A DNA stretch of 64,000 bases from Sulfurospirillum sp. SCADC. GTDB taxonomy: Bacteria; Campylobacterota; Campylobacteria; Campylobacterales; Sulfurospirillaceae. Both the position numbers and the translations under genes were made by a program. Below the pieces are notes generated by a model. It saw only the letters and a program-made list of their open reading frames with translations. It was not told the DNA's origin and did not search any database. The stretch lies in NCBI RefSeq assembly GCF_000743525.1, contig NZ_JQGK01000015.1, positions 1-64,000 on the forward strand. Reading direction: 5' to 3'. Below are positions 54,856 through 62,636 of this stretch, one piece after another (positions within the stretch are counted from its first letter, which is position 1; each line of letters opens with the position of its first letter).

Positions 54856-55838
54856 CTCCTTGTCTGCATCTGTTTATTAATCTCTTTTGCCAACACTTCT
54901 ATGACAGGAACAGCAACGCTATTTCCAAACTGTTTATACGCTTGAACATCACTCACGACAATTTGAAAGTCATCCGTAAAACCTTGCAATCTAGCAGCTT
55001 CTCTTGGCGTTAATTTTCTAGGATTTTGATTTTCTTGAGCAATCAAAATCTCTGAACCATCTTTATAATATCTTGCTGAAATAGTACTGGTATATTCTGC
55101 ATCTCCATCAAATAAAGAGTAACCAAATCCATTGCCTTTTTTACGATGTTCAATTTTACGCTTTTGATGCCCCATCCACAATCTATCTGAAATTGTATAT
55201 TTCGCATCAACCTCTTGTTCTAAAATTTTGGAAAGTTTTGTTTTCTTTTCTGTTTTTTGTGGAAACTCAAACTCTACGCTATGGTCTAAAAAGCCTATGA
55301 TATAAATACGTTCTCTATTTTGAGGGACTCCAAAATCTTTTGCATTGAGAATCTGCGTAAAAACTTTATAACCAAGATTTTCTAATGTCTCTTTCACTAC
55401 TTGAAACGTTGTACCTTTATCATGATTTTTAAAACCTTTAACATTTTCTAAAAAAACTATTTTGGGTTTATGGTGCTTTAAAATACGCGCAATTTCAAAG
55501 AACAATGTTCCTCTTGTATCTTCAAAACCTTTGCGCTTACCTGCTATACTAAACGCTTGACACGGAAATCCACCCAATAAAATATCAAAGGATGGGATTT
55601 GTTTCTCATCTATCTTAGTAATATCCCCATAAGGCATTTCTCCATAATTAGCATAATAGGTCTCACAAGCATACTTGTCTATTTCAGAGGCAAAAATAAA
55701 TTCAATTTTATCTTTAAAGATTCGCTCAAATCCTGATCTGATGCCACCAATACCAGCAAACAAATCTATGGCTTTATAAACATCAACTCTTTTTTTATTT
55801 TTCATTGTAAATAGGTTTCTTTCCATAAAATAGGTCAT
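54852..55838 (-). CDS. DNA (cytosine-5) methyltransferase
   Basis: C5 methyltransferase with motifs in order: AIDLFAGIGG (I), GGFPCQAFS (IV, catalytic Cys), FLENVKGF (VI), QNRERIYIIGF (VIII), a target-recognition stretch including GNGFGYSLF and SARYYKDGSEILI, then QFGNSVAVPV (X). The recognition region recalls Dcm/EcoRII or ScrFI-like enzymes (CCWGG or CCNGG), but this is a tentative comparison. Start at 55838 (AAAGGAAA upstream). Confidence 0.92.
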   Translation of the reverse strand: MTYFMERNLFTMKNKKRVDVYKAIDLFAGIGGIRSGFERIFKDKIEFIFASEIDKYACETYYANYGEMPYGDITKIDEKQIPSFDILLGGFPCQAFSIAGKRKGFEDTRGTLFFEIARILKHHKPKIVFLENVKGFKNHDKGTTFQVVKETLENLGYKVFTQILNAKDFGVPQNRERIYIIGFLDHSVEFEFPQKTEKKTKLSKILEQEVDAKYTISDRLWMGHQKRKIEHRKKGNGFGYSLFDGDAEYTSTISARYYKDGSEILIAQENQNPRKLTPREAARLQGFTDDFQIVVSDVQAYKQFGNSVAVPVIEVLAKEINKQMQTRS

Positions 55839-56023
55839 CTGCGTTTTCCTTTATATTATTAGAAATATAGTAGTAGATTTACAACAGATGATCTAAAAAT
55901 TTTTCATTTTGAAATATTAGTCTTATAGATTATAGTATGAAAATGATTATAATCAAATTTGAGGAATTTTTTTTATATCTCTTTTTGGGTATCATTAAAG
56001 GATAAAAAGATGAAGGTATGTAA

Positions 56024-56566
56024 ATGTTTTGGCAAATCAGTAAAGAGTTTGATTTTTGTTATGGGCACCGTGTTTGGTCGCAGCAGCTGGACAGTGAATT
56101 TTCACTCACAGGCTGTTTGGCGTGTCGTCACTTGCACGGGCATCAGGGCAAAGTCATCGTCTATCTTCAAAGCTCACAGCTCAAAGATGGCATGGTGACA
56201 GACTTTCATCATCTCAACTGGTTTAAACTTTTTTTAGACACGACGTTGGATCATAAATTTATCATCGATATTCACGATCCGCTTTTTGAGACTTTACTTC
56301 CGCATTTTGCTGACAAAAAAGAGCTCATCGAAAACGAAGCAGGGTATAAAATCCCCAATCTTAACCGTGTCAAAGACGAGCCAAGCCATATTCTTGAGAT
56401 GTACGATGGCTATATCATCGTTGATTTTGTGCCCACGAGTGAAAATATCTCGACATGGTTACTTGAGATCATTGCGAAAAAGATGAGCCGTTTGGGTGTT
56501 GAAGTGTCACATGTGGAGTTTTTAGAAACACCGAAGAGTAGAAGTATCGTTTATAACCAAAAGTAG
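56024..56566 (+). CDS. queD: 6-carboxytetrahydropterin synthase
   Basis: First step of queuosine precursor synthesis from dihydroneopterin triphosphate. FDFCYGHRV and CRHLHGHQGKV provide zinc His ligands, with VTDFHHL and EPSHILEMYDG following. About 180 residues, longer than E. coli QueD (~120), as in Campylobacterota. GAAGG lies eight bases before the ATG. Its stop lies inside a terminator stem. Confidence 0.92.
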   Translation: MFWQISKEFDFCYGHRVWSQQLDSEFSLTGCLACRHLHGHQGKVIVYLQSSQLKDGMVTDFHHLNWFKLFLDTTLDHKFIIDIHDPLFETLLPHFADKKELIENEAGYKIPNLNRVKDEPSHILEMYDGYIIVDFVPTSENISTWLLEIIAKKMSRLGVEVSHVEFLETPKSRSIVYNQK

Positions 56567-56582
56567 GGAAATCCCTACTTTT
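56559..56582. terminator. Bidirectional terminator between queD and dut
   Basis: AAAAGTAGGGA-AA-TCCCTACTTTT, an 11-base perfect stem with T-runs on either side, between two convergent genes. It includes the queD stop codon. A canonical bidirectional intrinsic terminator. Confidence 0.85.
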
Positions 56583-56586
56583 ACAA

Positions 56587-57285
56587 TTACGCCTTAGGAT
56601 AGGCTTTTTCGAGCTTTTTGTAAAGTGCATCCACCGTTGGAGCTGCTTCACCTTGTAAAAAGGAGAGCATCACTTCGTTGTCCTCTTTGCCATTCCACAC
56701 TTTGATGTAGTGACCCTCTTTGTAGCCATGATCTTGTCTGAACTGGTTCAAAACGTTCTTCGCCACATAGAATTTGTACAGCACTTTGAGGTTGATGCCA
56801 CACTTGCGAGAGAGGGTAAAATACTCACGAAGCAGACCATCAAACAGATCGATCTCAAAGCCTGTGGTATCGTGAATGATGCTCTCAATATCGTTAATGA
56901 GCTCCATCGGATCAGCCGATCCGTTTGAAAGAGGCTCTTTGGTAAAGGCTTCAAACCCTTGAACATCCAACACATCCAAGACAAGTTTTTCAAGATCGCC
57001 TCTGTTGTTCGTTTTATAATCTTCCAAAAGCAGACTCATAATAAAATGCCAAATATCTACGATCTCAACCGTGACATTGTCCCAGTCGGTCGGTTTATTG
57101 ATGCTTTTCCAATGTTTCCAACTAAAGCTATCGATGAGCTCTGCACACTCCATATAAATGCAACGTTTCCAGTTAATCATGCGATTGTTTTTGGTGTACC
57201 CATTTTCCCAGCCGATGCCATTGGTTTCATCGTTCAGCTTTTGCTGAAGGGAGAACATTTGGGTTAAATAATCTTTGCTTGTCAT
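56587..57285 (-). CDS. dut: dUTPase, all-alpha (Campylobacter type)
   Basis: Hydrolyses dUTP to keep uracil out of DNA. The MazG-like helical fold shows IYMECAELIDS and VEIVDIWHFIMS (ExxE/ExxD metal sites) and a C-terminal helix. 232 residues, close to Campylobacter jejuni dUTPase (~229). This class is typical of Campylobacterota and trypanosomatids. Confidence 0.92.
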   Translation of the reverse strand: MTSKDYLTQMFSLQQKLNDETNGIGWENGYTKNNRMINWKRCIYMECAELIDSFSWKHWKSINKPTDWDNVTVEIVDIWHFIMSLLLEDYKTNNRGDLEKLVLDVLDVQGFEAFTKEPLSNGSADPMELINDIESIIHDTTGFEIDLFDGLLREYFTLSRKCGINLKVLYKFYVAKNVLNQFRQDHGYKEGHYIKVWNGKEDNEVMLSFLQGEAAPTVDALYKKLEKAYPKA

Positions 57286-57307
57286 ACTATTTCCTTCTCT
57301 TAAAACG

Positions 57308-58081
57308 CTAGATTATACTTTGTTGCTCCATAAATGTCAAAATGGATTCGCTCCCTCTGCGGTATCCAAGCTCAAAACAACGCATTATTTCACCAAAAGT
57401 AAACAATCCAAAAGAGGAGAGCTCGGGATCAGTAATATAAAGATCGCTTTTGGCAATTTGTGACTGGGAAGAGGCGATAAACAGAAGAAAAAGAGCACGT
57501 TTGATGACAGAAGTGAGATTGTGTTTGTGCGTTACATGTAAAGGGTGAAGATTCACGCTCACCACAGGGTAGGGAAACTCTAGCAATGGGGAGATGGGAA
57601 GATTGTCCATAAAGCCTCCATCAATGAGCAGGTAATTTTCATACACAATGGGGCGAAAAATGGGAATGAGCGCGGAACTTGCAATGGCAAGTTTAACCGT
57701 ATCGCCCTCGCTAAAACGCACAATCTCACCACTCAGCAGATCGACACAGGTGATAAACGTGGGAATTTTCATCGCCTCTAAGCGTGAAATGGGGGCAATG
57801 TCTCGCAAAATCGCCGCTTTTTCGTTAATGCGTAAGACCCCTTTATTGAAGTAATTAAACCCAAAAGCTTTTTGAAACGCTTTGCTTTGAAAGATGCGCA
57901 CCATATCAAATGCACTCACCCCTGAGCCCACACCCGTGGCGATCACCGCACCAATGCTGGTTCCTGAAATCGCACCGATTTCAACCCCGTTTTTTTCCAT
58001 CGCTGCAATGACGCCTAGATGAAATGCCCCTCTGGCCGCCCCACCGGAGAGCGCCAAAGATATTTTCAATGTCCTAGCCAT
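57308..58081 (-). CDS. Patatin-like phospholipase (RssA-like)
   Basis: Serine lipase fold: oxyanion loop SGGAARGAFHLG, nucleophile GTSIG, catalytic DGG (DGGFMDNLP). Overlaps the next gene by 16 bases. Probably acts on membrane lipids; the substrate is unknown. A palindrome at 57532 is read as LHVT. Confidence 0.88.
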   Translation of the reverse strand: MARTLKISLALSGGAARGAFHLGVIAAMEKNGVEIGAISGTSIGAVIATGVGSGVSAFDMVRIFQSKAFQKAFGFNYFNKGVLRINEKAAILRDIAPISRLEAMKIPTFITCVDLLSGEIVRFSEGDTVKLAIASSALIPIFRPIVYENYLLIDGGFMDNLPISPLLEFPYPVVSVNLHPLHVTHKHNLTSVIKRALFLLFIASSQSQIAKSDLYITDPELSSFGLFTFGEIMRCFELGYRRGSESILTFMEQQSII

Positions 58082-58839
58082 CGTATAATCCTAAATTCAC
58101 CCTCTAAGGTTTCCACAATCGCCGTACACGACTCGACCCAATCCCCACAATTCAGGTACTTGATGCCATCAATTTCCCGTATCTCTGCTTTGTGAATATG
58201 CCCGCAAATGACCCCATCAAAGTGGTGACGCTTGGCATGTTCGCTCAAAATCGATTCAAAATCGGTCACAAATGAAACCGAGCTTTTCACGTGATCTTTG
58301 ACGTATTTAGAGAGTGACCAGTGGCTTTGGTAGCGCAGTGTTTTACGCCACCAGTTGAGGATTTGGTTGATATTGAGCAAAAGGTCGTACCCCATGTCTC
58401 CCAAAACAGCGAGCCACCGTTTGGTCATCGTCACCGAGTCGAAAAAGTCACCGTGCGTGATGTAGAAACGTTCATGGTTCAAACTCACGTACTCACATTC
58501 ATCGACCACGATCAGCGAATCGCCCAATCCCAGAGGCAAAAACGAGCGTAAAAAGTCATCGTGGTTGCCTGTGATGTAAAAGACATTGGTGCCTTTTCGA
58601 GCTTTTCTGAGCACTTTTTGGATCACATCCGAGTGCGACTGTGCCCATTTAAGCTTGCGTTTCATCGCCCAACCATCGATCACATCCCCAACGAGATAGA
58701 GATTTTCACACTGCGTTCTTCGTAAAAACTCCAAAAGTTCATGCGCTTGTGAAAAACGTGTGCCCAAGTGAAGATCAGAGATAAAAATCGAACGAAAAGC
58801 CACCACATCGTCTTCATGAGCAAACGAATATTTCGTCAT
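58066..58839 (-). CDS. UDP-2,3-diacylglucosamine hydrolase-like phosphoesterase
   Basis: Metallophosphoesterase with the LpxH-type order FISDLHLG, GDVIDGW, TGNHDDF, THGDFFD and CGHIHKAEI. It probably cleaves UDP-2,3-diacylglucosamine in lipid A synthesis, though this COG2908 subgroup is diverse. It overlaps the PIN-PhoH gene by four bases. Confidence 0.8.
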   Translation of the reverse strand: MTKYSFAHEDDVVAFRSIFISDLHLGTRFSQAHELLEFLRRTQCENLYLVGDVIDGWAMKRKLKWAQSHSDVIQKVLRKARKGTNVFYITGNHDDFLRSFLPLGLGDSLIVVDECEYVSLNHERFYITHGDFFDSVTMTKRWLAVLGDMGYDLLLNINQILNWWRKTLRYQSHWSLSKYVKDHVKSSVSFVTDFESILSEHAKRHHFDGVICGHIHKAEIREIDGIKYLNCGDWVESCTAIVETLEGEFRIIRWLGH

Positions 58840-60233
58840 TTGTGTTTGTCGCCATCCCCAAAAATTTCATCGGCAAAGTGCGAAAACTTACCGCGTACCG
58901 ATTTGTCTAATTCAATCGCAAAGAGCGAGATGTGCGTCTGCTCTTTTTTGGTCTGTTTTAAAAGCGAGGTCAAACCGTTGTTAAAGCGGTTAAGGTACAT
59001 GTTATCGATCTGGCGGTTGGAACCAATCACGATCGCTTTACAGTTGTTATCCAGACGCGATAAAATCAGCTGGGTCGTATTATTCGAGCTGTTTTGCCAC
59101 TCATCTAAAATCACGATGGCATTACTCAGTGTTCGACCGCGTGCCTCACCTGGCCAGAGCTTTTCAATGTTGTATTTGGTGATGAGCTCTTGCACTTTTT
59201 TCTCGATTGCAACTTGAGGTTCTTGCGAATTATCACGTTTTTTGATGCGCTTTTTAGCGATAAATTCAAGCGTATCATACAGCGCCATATTGTAGATTCT
59301 AAACTTCTCATCATTCCCTGAAAGGTAACCGACATCCGCACCTTTATCGACGCTTTCGATGGAGTTACGCACATACACGATCTTTTCGTAACTGCCTTTG
59401 GTCACCAAACGCATCGCCGCAACAAACGCCATCAAGGTTTTGCCGCTACCTGCGCGTGCATCGATGACGTGAATGTCGTACATGTTGGAAAGTAGCGCTT
59501 TCATAAAGAATTTTTGCTTAAGATTGATCGGTTTAATTTCCAAACCTCTAAAATCAAGCTCTTCGTTGAGCATATGAATGATCCCACCCGGAGAGATAAT
59601 CGCATGATCCGAATTGCCATCACTGCTCACAAACTCGTAGCAGTAGTTGCCACTTTTATACTCAGGATCATACTCCTGAATCAGCTTTTTATCGAGCGTG
59701 TTAAACAATGCCGAATCGACAGGAAGTTGCTTGACAAACTGAAACTCAGGCACGTCACTCCTGTCTTCACGCAACGACTCCACGGTGACATTGTAAAAAA
59801 GTCCAAACATACGCGCATAGACATCTAACGAGAGAAAAATCACTTTGTAATCAGGGTAGTACTCCTGCGCACCCGAAGCGACTTCGAGGATGCGTTTATC
59901 ATTGGATTCGTTGATAAATTGTGAGTCAATATCAGAGGTATAAATCGTCTTGGAGAAAAGATGAATAGCCGTGTTCTCTTCATAGCGCATCTTAACAACA
60001 CGGTAAGGCTCCCCACTGTCCACTTCAACCACCGTACACGAAGCCAGCATTCTTGCAAAACTTCTGGCTTGGTAGCCAAGTTCTGTGAAGTTCTTTTTAA
60101 AATCTTCCAGCTCAATGAGCACCGTTTCTGGGATCACAATGATGTTGTTGCCACCATCACACAACTCTTTGATAAAATTGGTATTGTGCAGGATAATGTT
60201 GGTATCGAGCACATAAACTTTGTTGACTGACAT
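58836..60233 (-). CDS. PIN-PhoH fusion protein
   Basis: An N-terminal PIN-type nuclease domain (VYVLDTNIILHN, ETVLIELEDFKK) is fused to a PhoH-type P-loop ATPase (DARAGSGKTLMAFVAAM, TLSNAIVILDEWQNSS, LDNN-x-KAIVIGSN). This is the YlaK/PhoH2-like architecture. PhoH genes are often in the phosphate regulon; a partial Pho-box-like element precedes this one. RNA unwinding and cleavage is the inferred activity. Confidence 0.88.
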   Translation of the reverse strand: MSVNKVYVLDTNIILHNTNFIKELCDGGNNIIVIPETVLIELEDFKKNFTELGYQARSFARMLASCTVVEVDSGEPYRVVKMRYEENTAIHLFSKTIYTSDIDSQFINESNDKRILEVASGAQEYYPDYKVIFLSLDVYARMFGLFYNVTVESLREDRSDVPEFQFVKQLPVDSALFNTLDKKLIQEYDPEYKSGNYCYEFVSSDGNSDHAIISPGGIIHMLNEELDFRGLEIKPINLKQKFFMKALLSNMYDIHVIDARAGSGKTLMAFVAAMRLVTKGSYEKIVYVRNSIESVDKGADVGYLSGNDEKFRIYNMALYDTLEFIAKKRIKKRDNSQEPQVAIEKKVQELITKYNIEKLWPGEARGRTLSNAIVILDEWQNSSNNTTQLILSRLDNNCKAIVIGSNRQIDNMYLNRFNNGLTSLLKQTKKEQTHISLFAIELDKSVRGKFSHFADEIFGDGDKHK

Positions 60234-60254
60234 CTGACTCCCTTTCGTACACTA

Positions 60255-60286
60255 ATTCTATGCAAACATTATATCAACTTGGTAAC
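60255..60286 (-). promoter_or_regulatory. Partial Pho-box-like element before the PhoH-like gene
   Basis: Minus strand: GTTACCA (60286-60280), AGTT, GATATAA, TGTTTGCA, TAGAAT (60260-60255). The first repeat and -10 match the pstS/phoU pattern and the spacing is identical, but the second repeat is poor. Confidence 0.4.
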
Positions 60287-60385
60287 AAAAGGGGTGTGTT
60301 TTTATTGAACATTCTCTTTTACATGTAAGGTGTTCATACTCCATTTTATGAGTGGTTTTGGTTGCTTTTTCAGTATACTTTTGCC

Positions 60386-61270
60386 ATGGAAACACTTGAA
60401 GCCTTTTACAAACGCATCGCTCATCCCTTGCCCACAAATGTTGAAAATGGGCTGGGGCATTTTAATGTCTTCACAAGACAAGTGTGCATTGACATCCCTT
60501 ACAGTCGCAAAAACTACTTCAAAATCACCCTTCTAAAGGGCAAACATAAAGTGCATTACGCCGATAAAACCGTGTAGAGTGAGCACTGTGCACTGATGTT
60601 TTCAGACCCACTGGTGCCGTACAGTTGGGAATCATTGGACGGTAAAAAGTGCGGTTACTTTTGCATTTTTACCGAAGCGTTTTTCCATCATTACGGCGTG
60701 CCCAGAGAGTATCCTCTCTATAAACCCGATCACCCCAAACTCTTTTTACTGAGTGAAGAAACGGAAAAAGAGGTTGAAACGCTTTTTGAGAAGATGCTCG
60801 CAGAAAGGGACTCCAACTACGCATACAAAGACGATCTTTTGCGCAACTGGACAATGGAGCTCATTCACATCGCCCTCAAAATGCAACCTGCTACTATCAT
60901 TCCTGAGGCACAAAGCGATAAAAAACGCAAAATCGATTCGCTTTTTAACGAACTCTTGGAGCGCCAGTTTCCGATCACCTCACCTTATGAACGACTGACG
61001 CTTAAAAATCCGAGCGATTTTGCCAGACTGTTGAACATTCACCCCAACCATCTCAACCGAACGCTCAAAGAAGTCAGCGAGAAAACAACCACGGAGCGCA
61101 TTTCGGGGCGTATTTTGGAAGAAGCGAAGATTTTACTCAAGCACTCTTCATGGAGCATCAGCGACATCGCCTTCGCCTTAGGCTACGAAGAATCGGCGCA
61201 TTTCATCCATTTTTTCAAAAAAAAGCTTCATCAAACACCGCAAAATTATCGGCAAACCCAAAATATTTGA
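60386..61270 (+). pseudogene. AraC-family regulator interrupted by a stop codon
   Basis: The AraC-type protein reads METLEAFYKR... from 60386, hits TAG at 60575-60577, then continues in the same frame (SEHCALMFSDP...) to a normal C-terminal double helix-turn-helix (FARLLNIHPNHLNRTLKEVS; SISDIAFALGYEESAHFIHFFKK). Whole length would be 294 residues, normal for the family. A single nonsense change or readthrough explains it. It lies just ahead of two multidrug-type transporters, its likely former targets. Confidence 0.82.
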
Positions 61271-61358
61271 TTTGCGCAATGATTTGCGTGAATGTGGTAT
61301 GAAAGAAATTTTCCTTATCGTGTATGATTTCACTACATTTCAGGAATAAGGAACGAAA

Positions 61359-62531
61359 ATGATCTCACAAAAACAGATCTACGTGATGTCAGCGGTTGCT
61401 GGCATTAATGTCGCTACGATTTACTACAATCAACCCATTTTAAACATCATCGCCCAAGATTTACATGTAAGCACACTTGCGGTAGGAAATCTACCCACTT
61501 TTTCGCAGATTGGCTATGGATTGGGACTCTTTTTTGTAAGCCCATTGGGCGATAAGATGGACCGAAAAAAGCTTCTTTTACTCTCCCATCTCTGCTTGGG
61601 GCTTTCGCTTTTAGGGCTTGCGTTGGTTGAAAATATCTACGCACTCTACGCGCTGAGCCTTCTTGTTGGTCTCTTTGCCGTCTCAGCGCAAATCGTCATT
61701 CCCATGGCAGCGGCGATGAGTGGCAAAGACAAAGGCAGGGTCGTTGGTTCCATCTTTAGCGGTCTGCTCACAGGCATTTTGCTTGCGCGAACGCTTAGTG
61801 GGTATATCACCGATTGGTTTGGGAACTGGCATGGGATTTTTGCGCTTTCGGCTCTGCTTGTGTTTGGCTGTATGGCGATGATTGCCAAAACGCTTCCAAA
61901 CATTGCGTCCCATTTTTCCAAAAGCTACGCTTCATTGCTCTACTCCTCTTTGTATCAGCTCAAACGCTTTTCACTTTTACGTGCTAATGCGCTGTTGATT
62001 ACCGTTTTATTTGGTGTTTTTTGCTCTTTTTGGACAACGCTGACCTTTAAACTTTCCATGGCACCGTTTTATTTTGAGAGCGACATCATCGGTCTGTTTG
62101 GTGTGCTTGCCGTTGCAGGCGCACTGCTTGCTCCCTACATTGGGAAAATCGCCGATAAGATCAACCCGACGTTTACAAAAATGCTCTCGGTCGGCATGAT
62201 CGTTCTTAGCATTCTTCTGATGAAATGGTTTGATACAAGCCTTGCGGCGTTTATCGTAGCAACCCTGCTGCTAGACATCGGCTTTCAAGCCGTGCAGATC
62301 AATAACTTGGCACAAATTTACACGCTGGATGAGAGTGCCCACAGTCGCATCAACACCGCGTATATGAGCTCGATGTTTCTAGGCGGTGCGCTTGGAACAT
62401 TTGTGGGGGTTTATTGTTGGGAGCATGGTGGTTGGGAACTGGTGACGTTGCAACTCTTGGGCTTAAGCGTTCTCTCTTTAACCATCATTATCTACGCTAC
62501 TGTCTCTACAAAGGTTAAAGAAGCGGTGTAA
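61359..62531 (+). CDS. MFS transporter, 12-helix exporter type
   Basis: Twelve hydrophobic segments; MFS motif GDKMDRKK between helices 2 and 3 and the N-terminal YYNQPIL segment typical of sugar/drug exporters of the YnfM-like branch. 390 residues. A palindrome at 61461 is read as LHVS. AraC-then-MFS is a common efflux pairing. Confidence 0.88.
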   Translation: MISQKQIYVMSAVAGINVATIYYNQPILNIIAQDLHVSTLAVGNLPTFSQIGYGLGLFFVSPLGDKMDRKKLLLLSHLCLGLSLLGLALVENIYALYALSLLVGLFAVSAQIVIPMAAAMSGKDKGRVVGSIFSGLLTGILLARTLSGYITDWFGNWHGIFALSALLVFGCMAMIAKTLPNIASHFSKSYASLLYSSLYQLKRFSLLRANALLITVLFGVFCSFWTTLTFKLSMAPFYFESDIIGLFGVLAVAGALLAPYIGKIADKINPTFTKMLSVGMIVLSILLMKWFDTSLAAFIVATLLLDIGFQAVQINNLAQIYTLDESAHSRINTAYMSSMFLGGALGTFVGVYCWEHGGWELVTLQLLGLSVLSLTIIIYATVSTKVKEAV

Positions 62532-62551
62532 TTTCGTTTACATGTAAAGCC

Positions 62552-62583
62552 ACCAAAGATCCGTCGCTAAGCTGATCTTTGGT
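62552..62583. other. Inverted repeat between two MFS genes
   Basis: ACCAAAGATC, 12-base loop, GATCTTTGGT, a 10-base perfect stem, ~50 bases ahead of the next gene. There is no T-run after it. It could be a regulator site or attenuator. Confidence 0.5.
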
Positions 62584-62636
62584 ATGATTCTATCTTTGTA
62601 ACACTCATTACACTTTACACATTTAGGAATACGTTA

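Larger units (their letters stand above)
3454..62547. repeat. Dispersed palindrome TTACATGTAA, 33 exact copies
   Basis: Exact copies begin at 3454, 3652, 10676, 11209, 11495, 14532, 14551, 19817, 21999, 23844, 26117, 27833, 28547, 29036, 30567, 32610, 34378, 35499, 35522, 38853, 40523, 40689, 40944, 43264, 48244, 48819, 49408, 52530, 53047, 57532, 60319, 61461 and 62538 (counted by eye). Near-misses with one change occur, e.g. 6586, 42422 and 44220. Flanks are usually T on the left and A or AAG on the right. Eighteen are within genes and fifteen between genes. Confidence 0.9.

Noticed and set aside
3454-62547. TTACATGTAA as the terminal repeat of a transposon
   Set aside because: Copies are mostly single, inside conserved genes, with no target duplications or transposase beside them.
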